Part shown: in pieces, positions 58,509 to 64,000 of the stretch
How positions within the stretch are numbered: position 1 is the first letter of the stretch
Layout of the letters: each line of letters opens with the position of its first letter
Assembly: GCA_900541135.1 (NCBI GenBank)
Contig: UQIG01000001.1
Span: forward strand, 1 to 64,000
DNA: 64,000 nucleotides
Source: an uncultured Collinsella sp.
GTDB taxonomy: Bacteria > Actinomycetota > Coriobacteriia > Coriobacteriales > Coriobacteriaceae
Reading direction: 5' to 3'
Position numbers and translations under genes: made by a program
Notes under the pieces: model-generated
Databases searched by the model: none
What the model saw: the letters and a program-made list of their open reading frames with translations, nothing else
Told to the model about the DNA's origin: nothing

Positions 58509-59215
58509 GCTTCCACCTCCTTCGCGTAGACCACGGTGCGGGAGTTGCTCGTCTGGTAGCTGCAGGTGACGAAGGCCCAGGCTTGGGCGACGTCTTTCGG
58601 CTCTTCCAGGACGACCTCGCATCGGGACAATTTGTCCCCGAGATAGGAGTCGAGCGCCGCCGCGTCTGCGAAGTCGGTCCGCTTTCCCTCCGAGCTCGCG
58701 TCGACCACGTCGGCCGCGAAGACCTCGAGCTTGATCGCCTTCTCGCGGGTGAAGACCTGGATGGTGCGGTGCCCCTCGGCGAAGTCGCGCGACGAGTACT
58801 GCGCGAGCGGCGCGAACATGGTGCCGTCGGACATGTGGTGCCCGTACACGATGACGAGCGGGCTTTCGGCTCCCTGCGCGCAGCCTGCGTCGATGTAGGG
58901 AGCGCCCCATGCGGAGCGCTCGCCGTTAGCATCGTGCGTGAGGTAGAAGTCGGGCGATTCCGACCGGCCCTGGACGATCGGGCAGTCGACGGTCGTGTCC
59001 GGCACGCGCACCCATGCGACGACGGAGGCGGGAAGGGCGTCCCAGTCGATTCCGCCTCCCGTCTCTTGAGCCCCCATCGCCGCGTCCTCTTCCGCAGCGG
59101 GCACCTCGTGCACCACGTACGGGTTCCTCTCGGGCTGCGGCAGGACGGCGAGCGCCGCCAGCGCCAGCAACGCCACGGCGACGGCGAGCGCCGTGGCGGC
59201 TTTCCCTTTGTTCAT
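58484..59215 (-). CDS. Class B sortase
   Basis: A 243-residue membrane-anchored transpeptidase. An N-terminal membrane anchor (residues 5-25) is followed by the sortase fold, with the catalytic histidine in VYGHHMSDG (about His126), Cys218 in FVTCSYQTS and Arg226 in NSRTVVY. Sortases cut a C-terminal sorting signal and join the protein to the wall or pilus. Its partner is most likely the large surface protein encoded 72 bases upstream in the same direction. A 31-residue membrane peptide overlaps its end. Confidence 0.9.
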   Translation of the reverse strand: MNKGKAATALAVAVALLALAALAVLPQPERNPYVVHEVPAAEEDAAMGAQETGGGIDWDALPASVVAWVRVPDTTVDCPIVQGRSESPDFYLTHDANGERSAWGAPYIDAGCAQGAESPLVIVYGHHMSDGTMFAPLAQYSSRDFAEGHRTIQVFTREKAIKLEVFAADVVDASSEGKRTDFADAAALDSYLGDKLSRCEVVLEEPKDVAQAWAFVTCSYQTSNSRTVVYAKEVEAWDSRPSE

Positions 59216-59287
59216 GTCCTCCCCCGTTCGCAGGGGAGGCCCCGGGCGGGCGCCCAGGGCCTCCGGTTCGGTATCGATGCGCTGCCG

Positions 59288-62014
59288 CTACTCTTCCGGC
59301 TTTTCGGCCGCCTCGTCCTTGCTCGCGGCCGCCTTGCGCTTGCGGTACGCGAGCGCTCCGCCCGCGCCCGCCGCAGCTGCCAGAGCGATGCCCGCGGCCA
59401 CGGCGTAGCCGGTGCCGTCGGGGGCGTCGGCCCCGGTCTTGGCGTAGGGCTCCTCGGGCACCTCGGGCGTGTCGGGGTTGTCCACGACGACGCTCTGCTC
59501 GGCGGAGTCGATGTCCTCGTGGGCCGCAACGACGTTGCCGGCGGAGTCCAGGACCTTCTCGAAGACGACGAGCTCGTCTCCCTCGGCCAGGCCCTCGGTG
59601 CCGAACTCGAAGGTCACCTCGACGGTGCCGGAGGGCGCCTCGGGCTCGAAGGGCGTGCGCGCGGTCACCTCGTTGCCGTCCTTGTCGAGGAACGGCTCTC
59701 CGGTGCCCTTGTCCATGAGCGTGCCCACGGCGATGTAGGTCTCGCCGGGGACGAGGCCCTTGTAGGCCACCGTGTCGACGACCTTGGCCTTGCCGGCCTC
59801 GATGACCTGGTCGCCGTCGGCGGCGTCGGCCGCCTGCGTGCCCACCTCGACGGCGACGTGGACGGTCTGGCCCTCGTCGGAGAGGTCCGCGTGCGACGCC
59901 ACCTCGGCTCCGTCCTTGCGCAGGCTCTCGAACACGACCAGGTCGCGGCCGCCGAGCAGGCTCGCGTCGAAGGAGATCTCGACGTCCTGGCTGCCCGTCG
60001 AGAGCGCGGGGGCGAACTCGGCCTTGGCCTCCACGGGCATGCCCGAGGCGTCGGCCACGGGCTCGCCGGTCGCCTTGTCGACGAGGGTGGCCGAGAGCTC
60101 GTACTCCTCGCCGGACTTCAGGCCCTCGTAGGCGACGGCGTCGACGACCTTGGCCTCGGCGTCGGCCGAGACGTCCTTGTCGCCGTCCGCCCCGTCCTTT
60201 GCCGTGGTGGAGATGCGCGGGCCCTCCTGGTCGTCAAGGCCCATCCACACGGCCTTCGCGACCGTCGAGTCGCGATCGATCCAGAAGCTCCTCGTGATGA
60301 GCTCGAGGCCCTCGTTGGCCTCGCAGCGCAGCTCAGTCATGGTGTAGAAGCCGTACGGCAGCGCCGCCAGCGAGTCGTCCACCGGCGCCGAGGAGCCGTC
60401 CTCGCCGAGAGAGAACCAGATGCCGGCCTTCGGGTCCATATCGGCGGCCCCGATCGGGCCCTCATGGCCGAGCAGGGCGTCGTTGGCGTTGGTGTCGCTC
60501 GAGTGCCTGTTCCAGCTGCTCGCGGTCGACGCGTCGCCGTTGCGGTCCGTCACCAGCACGTGCGTCTCGCCGGTGGCCGCGTTCTCGATGGCGAACGGGA
60601 CCATGAGGCCGGCGTTGTCGGACTCGCTCTTCTTGGAGAGCTCGAGGTCGTTGCGCACCACCTGGTCGCGGAACTCGAGCGCGGCGCCGTCCGCGGAGGC
60701 GCTCACGATCTCGCCGGCGGCGCGGACCTCGAAGGTGCGGGGCTCGCCGTCGGTCAGCAGGTAGCTCCCGTTCGTCGCCGTCTCCCGCACGTCGTAGGTT
60801 CCGTACGGCAGTGCGTCGGCCGCGGTCTGCGCGGTGTAGGCGCCGGCCTCGTCGTTCCATGCGGTGGTCAGCGTGGCCACGGCCTCGCCCGGCTCGCGCC
60901 ATTCGCCGTCAACGAGGACCTTGTGCGCCGAGCGGTTCGTGACGGTGAACTCGATCCCGTCGAGGCCGGGGTGCTCGCCAGGCGCCTCCTTGTGGCCGCT
61001 GCCCGCGAGCGCCTCGGACGCCTGCAGTTCCTTGTCGGACTTGGTCACCTGCACGCCGCCGCGGAAGACCTCGTCGGGCACGGGGTCGCCCGTGAGGTCG
61101 CGCACCTCGTCGGCCTTCACGGTGAACGCGACGGAGGCGTCGCTGGCGTCGTAGCCCTCTGGCGCGCCGGATTCGACGATGCGGTAATTGCCTGCGGGAA
61201 GCGCGTCGGCGCCGGTCGCGGCGACGTGCGACCCGTCCTCGGGCGCGGTCCTGATCGTGGCGCAGACCTCTCCGTCGGCGTAGTACTTGCCGCCGACCAG
61301 CACGTAGCGGCCGGTCTCGTTAACGACGGAGAAACTCGCGCCGTCGAGCGAGGCGTCGCCCTGGGGCTCCGCGCCCGCCTCGGAGTCCGTTTTGGCGACC
61401 TTGACTCCGCCCGTGGACCAGCTGAAGCTCACGAGCGTCTGGGAGCCGCCGCCGGTCCTGACGCAGAACGCCTCGAACCCGGCGGAGACCCTGCCGGCGC
61501 CCGCCTTCATCTTGGCGAAGGTCCCGCCGATCAGCTCGGATTTCGCCCAGGAGGCGAACTCGGAGCTCGTGCCGTGCGTGGCCGCCGACTCGGACCCCGA
61601 GTAGGCGTAGGCGATGAGCACGTGGCTCGCAGCCGCGTACTTGGCGTCGTCCCAGCCGCCGCCGTCGTACCAGCTGCCCGGGAACATCGACGCGTCGAAG
61701 CCGGGAGAGCCGAACGAGTACCAGATGGCCGCGGTCACGTCGCCGCTCGGCACGGGGCTCGTCGAGTAGGAGCCCGGCTCGGGCGTCGGGGACGAGGGCT
61801 CGGCGCAGTAGGCGATGTTGCCGTCGGCGCTCATCCACGTGGTAGCGAAGCCGCCGTATGGGATCTTGCCGCCGATGGACACGTCGACCGTGCTCGGCGC
61901 GGCGTAGGCGGGCGAGGCCGCCACGGAGGCGAGCAGCGCCCCCGCCGCCAGGATGAGCGCCATGGCGCATCGGAGGAGCTTTTCCTGCAGGGTGCAGTCT
62001 TTCGCTGCGTTCAT
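59288..62014 (-). CDS. Large Cna-B/VaFE-type surface-anchored adhesin of the element
   Basis: A 908-residue secreted wall protein. A signal peptide (MALILAAGALLASVAASPAYA ending about residue 38) is followed by a thioester-like or Cys-containing front (NIAYCAEPSSP). Several SpaA/Cna_B-type beta domains come next (IEFTVTNRS, YGTYDVRETATNGSY). Two VaFE-type repeats follow, each with a GEEYELSATLVDKATGEP or GETYIAVGTLMDKGTGEP pattern. The C-terminus has PYAKTGAD, an unusual sorting signal instead of LPxTG, then a hydrophobic span and a KRKAAASK tail. It may promote cell contact during transfer. The dedicated sortase lies downstream. Confidence 0.87.
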   Translation of the reverse strand: MNAAKDCTLQEKLLRCAMALILAAGALLASVAASPAYAAPSTVDVSIGGKIPYGGFATTWMSADGNIAYCAEPSSPTPEPGSYSTSPVPSGDVTAAIWYSFGSPGFDASMFPGSWYDGGGWDDAKYAAASHVLIAYAYSGSESAATHGTSSEFASWAKSELIGGTFAKMKAGAGRVSAGFEAFCVRTGGGSQTLVSFSWSTGGVKVAKTDSEAGAEPQGDASLDGASFSVVNETGRYVLVGGKYYADGEVCATIRTAPEDGSHVAATGADALPAGNYRIVESGAPEGYDASDASVAFTVKADEVRDLTGDPVPDEVFRGGVQVTKSDKELQASEALAGSGHKEAPGEHPGLDGIEFTVTNRSAHKVLVDGEWREPGEAVATLTTAWNDEAGAYTAQTAADALPYGTYDVRETATNGSYLLTDGEPRTFEVRAAGEIVSASADGAALEFRDQVVRNDLELSKKSESDNAGLMVPFAIENAATGETHVLVTDRNGDASTASSWNRHSSDTNANDALLGHEGPIGAADMDPKAGIWFSLGEDGSSAPVDDSLAALPYGFYTMTELRCEANEGLELITRSFWIDRDSTVAKAVWMGLDDQEGPRISTTAKDGADGDKDVSADAEAKVVDAVAYEGLKSGEEYELSATLVDKATGEPVADASGMPVEAKAEFAPALSTGSQDVEISFDASLLGGRDLVVFESLRKDGAEVASHADLSDEGQTVHVAVEVGTQAADAADGDQVIEAGKAKVVDTVAYKGLVPGETYIAVGTLMDKGTGEPFLDKDGNEVTARTPFEPEAPSGTVEVTFEFGTEGLAEGDELVVFEKVLDSAGNVVAAHEDIDSAEQSVVVDNPDTPEVPEEPYAKTGADAPDGTGYAVAAGIALAAAAGAGGALAYRKRKAAASKDEAAEKPEE

Positions 62015-62026
62015 CTTTCCGCCTCC

Positions 62027-62485
62027 CTATCTCTCGACGCTTCGCTGTGCGCGGGGCGCCTCGTGCTCGGCGGCGCGGCTCGCCTTGCGGGCGTGCTCGG
62101 CGCGCTCCGCGAGGTAGCGCGAGCGTTCTGCGTCAACGGCCTCCTTGAGCTGCGCCGGCATGACCTTCACGGTGTCCTTGACCGCGCGGCCGCCCTCGTC
62201 GAGCTCGGGCTGGCCGTCCGGGCCCATCACCGTCTTCCTCAGCCACACCTCGCGGTTCGCGAGCAGCGGTATGTCTCGGAAGTCGGCCCCCTTGAAGCGG
62301 CTCTCGTTAACGAACATGGGGCTGAACTCGTAGCCTCCCACGTCCATGCCGTCGACGACGGTGCCCTTGGGAAGGGTCGCCGAGTTGAAGGTCCTGGCCT
62401 CGCCGGTCGCGCGGTCGGTGTACTCGATTCCCTCCCGCACGAAGCTCTTGTGCAGCGAGAGGTACACGTTCTTCCTCTCTTCCAT
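62027..62485 (-). CDS. Uncharacterised protein of the transfer region
   Basis: A 152-residue soluble protein with a structured front (ERKNVYLSLHKSFVREGIEY, GTVVDGMDVGGYEFSPMFV) and a charged, Ala/Arg-rich helical tail. I chose the ATG at 62,485 with GGAGG upstream. It lies between the VirB6-like gene and the surface protein gene, on the same strand. Its small beta-rich front followed by a tail is reminiscent of single-strand DNA-associated proteins, but I have no firm match. Confidence 0.6.
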   Translation of the reverse strand: MEERKNVYLSLHKSFVREGIEYTDRATGEARTFNSATLPKGTVVDGMDVGGYEFSPMFVNESRFKGADFRDIPLLANREVWLRKTVMGPDGQPELDEGGRAVKDTVKVMPAQLKEAVDAERSRYLAERAEHARKASRAAEHEAPRAQRSVER

Positions 62486-62594
62486 GTCTTTCCTCCTTTT
62501 CGTTTTCAATCGGTCCTTGTCTTCATCCGCCGGGACGCGTGCCCCGGCGCGGCGCCTCTATCTCATGGCGACCGCCCCCTTCCTCGCTTTTCCG

Positions 62595-63596
62595 CTAGAA
62601 GCCGCTCACGATGTCGCGCGCCCAGGAGCCGCTCTTCACGAGGGCCAGGATGAGCAGCACGCACATGGCCAGGTACTGCAGCGCGTAGGTGAGCCCGTTC
62701 GCGACCGCGTCGGCCGGGGTGCCCGTCCCGGGGTTTGCCCCGGTGAGCCCGCCGAGCACGAGCGGGAACGATATGAGCAGCACGAGGATGATGACGCCGG
62801 CGATGCAGACCGCCCCGAAGCTCTTCAGGTAGCCGACACCTATCTGGCGCGTGGCGTCCATGCCGAGGAACGCCAGCGGGATCGGGGCGAACGCGGCCAT
62901 GATGTAGAGCTGGAGCGCGCGGGCCCAGCAGACCACGAGGGCGATGACGTAGGCTGCCAGCACCACGACCCAGCTGATGAGGCTCACGACGAGCATGGCG
63001 ATGAGCGAGGGGATGTCGTCGTCGGTGGTGACGACGGACACCTCGGGCAGGTCGAGCGCGCCTCCGGCGCCGAAGAGCGCCTCGACTCGGTCGATGGCGA
63101 GCCCGCAGACCTCGTAGATCGACGCCATCAGGTCGAAGCTGTTCTGTATGAGGAACAGGAACACGGCGAAGAACACGAGGAGGAACACGACCTCCTTGAC
63201 GCCGGGAAGGCTCTGGCTGCCGTCCATGCGCTGGGAGATCTCGATGAGCTTCAGGGTGAAGACCAGGCCGAGCACCCCGCACCCGATCGGCAGGATGGCA
63301 ACCTGCCATACGCCCCGGGCGACGTCGTGCATGGTCAGGTCGCTCGAGCTCGTGAGCATGTGCGCGAAGTCGGCCGAGAGGATCCCGTTCGCGCCGATCG
63401 ACCCGAGCACGCCCGTTTGCGCCTTGAACATCCAGTTGCAGCAGTCGCGCAGGAGGCCGCACAGCCAATCGTTGACGTCCCCGGCTATGTCGGCGTATGC
63501 CGGCTGCGCGGGGACGAGCAGGAGCGCGCAGAGGGCGAACGCCGTCGCGGCGGAGATGGCGAACGCCCTTCGGCGTCGCGCCTTGAGCGCCCCCAT
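62595..63596 (-). CDS. Polytopic membrane protein of the conjugation machinery (VirB6/TrbL-like)
   Basis: A 333-residue protein with a signal-like first span (residues 11-31, ending in AYA) and about six further membrane segments, such as VVFLLVFFAVFLFLIQNS and CIAGVIILVLLISFPLVLG. The layout fits VirB6/TrbL-like channel components of type IV secretion systems. The motif IMAAFAPIPLAFLG in the penultimate part is common in this group. The ATG at 63,596 has GGAGGCG upstream and almost touches the stop of the preceding gene, so they are co-transcribed. Confidence 0.75.
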   Translation of the reverse strand: MGALKARRRRAFAISAATAFALCALLLVPAQPAYADIAGDVNDWLCGLLRDCCNWMFKAQTGVLGSIGANGILSADFAHMLTSSSDLTMHDVARGVWQVAILPIGCGVLGLVFTLKLIEISQRMDGSQSLPGVKEVVFLLVFFAVFLFLIQNSFDLMASIYEVCGLAIDRVEALFGAGGALDLPEVSVVTTDDDIPSLIAMLVVSLISWVVVLAAYVIALVVCWARALQLYIMAAFAPIPLAFLGMDATRQIGVGYLKSFGAVCIAGVIILVLLISFPLVLGGLTGANPGTGTPADAVANGLTYALQYLAMCVLLILALVKSGSWARDIVSGF

Positions 63597-63598
63597 GG

Positions 63599-64000
63599 CT
63601 ACATCGCCTCCAGCGAGCCGCCGCGCGAGACCACGGTGACCACCGTCGAGGCGGGGTCGTCGAGCGTGAAGGTCGTCGACGCGACGTTCCCGGCGTAGTC
63701 GAGCCACACCTCCTTGTCCCAGGAGGCACCCGCCGCCTGCGGGGACACCTCCGCCGCCTTCCTGGCGACGGCTTCCTCGATGGCGTCGGCGTCCGCGCCA
63801 AGCACCTCGGAGAGGCGGTCGTCGGTGCCGGTCACGGAGAACGCTCCGTCTTGCGCCTTCTGGGGCACATAGGCCTGCGCTAGGAGGTCGCAGGCCAGGG
63901 TGCGGGCGCCCCCGTCGCCCGAGACCTGGATGAGCGACAGGCCCCCCGCCTTGTCGCCGGTTCCCTTGACGTCGATGGGCACGCTGAGCACGCCGCCGGC
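63599..64000 (-). CDS. C-terminal part of a further transfer gene, cut by the window edge
   Basis: The visible 130 or so residues have beta-rich segments (ASTVVTVVSRGGSLEAM at the end) and no membrane span. The start may lie beyond 64,000; an internal ATG at 63,991 is probably not it. It is immediately upstream of the VirB6-like gene on the same strand. It may be a TcpC-like or other periplasmic-side transfer component, but the evidence is too short for a firm call. Confidence 0.5.
   Translation of the reverse strand, partial: AGGVLSVPIDVKGTGDKAGGLSLIQVSGDGGARTLACDLLAQAYVPQKAQDGAFSVTGTDDRLSEVLGADADAIEEAVARKAAEVSPQAAGASWDKEVWLDYAGNVASTTFTLDDPASTVVTVVSRGGSLEAM

Larger units (their letters stand above)
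34882..64000 (+). mobile_element. Integrative and conjugative element at the 3' end of guaA (left part; right end beyond the window)
   Basis: From the guaA stop onward the gene content changes to an Xre repressor, excisionase-like protein, tyrosine integrase, restriction-modification cargo, ParA/ParB, MobC, relaxase, surface-protein/sortase genes and a VirB6-like transfer protein. The integrase lies close to guaA, the usual layout for an element using a gene 3' end as attachment site. Seven GGGAGTAA-like words between guaA and the repressor resemble GGGAGTAG at the guaA stop. No second guaA end was found before 64,000, and the last gene is cut, so the element continues. Confidence 0.85.

Noticed and set aside
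58583..62653. Very long open frame on the plus strand opposite the surface protein and sortase
   Set aside because: It is a codon-bias shadow: the translation is rich in Arg, Gly, Val and His with no domain, while the minus strand has signal peptide, repeats and catalytic motifs.
54871..64000. Right attachment site of the ICE (second copy of the guaA end)
   Set aside because: No repeat of the guaA terminal sequence was found, and transfer genes continue to the window edge, so the end is probably outside.

Overview
The window looks like a chromosome segment of a gut Coriobacteriia species, most likely Collinsella or a close relative (inference from gene content and roughly 60 percent GC; no search was run). 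Supporting signs are a type III glutamine synthetase, a fused MurT-GatD enzyme, a split cobalamin methionine synthase, iron alcohol and glycerol dehydrogenases, an Asp/Glu-rich proteome, and strong GGAGG ribosome sites with frequent GTG starts.

Positions 1-34,889 are chromosomal backbone. The left edge holds the end of an IS3-family element with a programmed frameshift. Next come a patatin-like protein, the rplM-rpsI ribosomal operon, glmM, a glucose-type PTS IIA protein and nagB behind a highly structured leader. A large SARP-type regulator, yhbY, a methyltransferase and a UPF0210 protein follow. The minus-strand operon metF - activation domain - metH makes methyl-THF and methionine and keeps the cobalamin enzyme active; its activation domain is a separate protein. 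Type III glnA, a tRNA-Glu with duplicated 3' remnants, and a three-gene operon ending in murT-gatD follow (lipid II amidation draws on the glutamine made by GlnA). Further right are three metal-dependent dehydrogenases, a four-cluster ferredoxin, ychF, a divergent regulator pair around a 26-bp palindrome, ansA and guaA.

From the 3' end of guaA (about 34,882) to the right edge lies an integrative and conjugative element (ICE); its far end is not in the window. Next to intact guaA are seven GGGAGTAA-type repeats, an Xre repressor, an excisionase-like protein and a tyrosine integrase. Cargo at 37.7-49.1 kb is a minus-strand type III restriction-modification operon enlarged by an SNF2-like helicase, a DUF4391 protein, a nuclease-like DUF4268 protein, an unknown protein and a small ribbon-helix-helix protein. 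A plus-strand maintenance and mobilization module follows (YraN-like, ParA, ParB, MobC, relaxase, two small genes). On the minus strand come an unrecognised two-gene glycine-rich cargo pair, a sortase fragment, a class B sortase with a large Cna-B/VaFE-type surface protein, a VirB6/TrbL-like membrane protein and a further transfer gene cut by the window edge.

A regulatory thread ties the ICE together. The motif GTAC-N6-GTAC occurs three times between the repressor and the excisionase and again at the centre of a 40-bp palindrome upstream of parA, so one repressor may control both excision and the maintenance/transfer operon. The strongest candidates for new biology are the extended type III restriction island, the two-gene pair at 54,997-57,731, the shared operators, and several palindromic or structured intergenic elements in the backbone.
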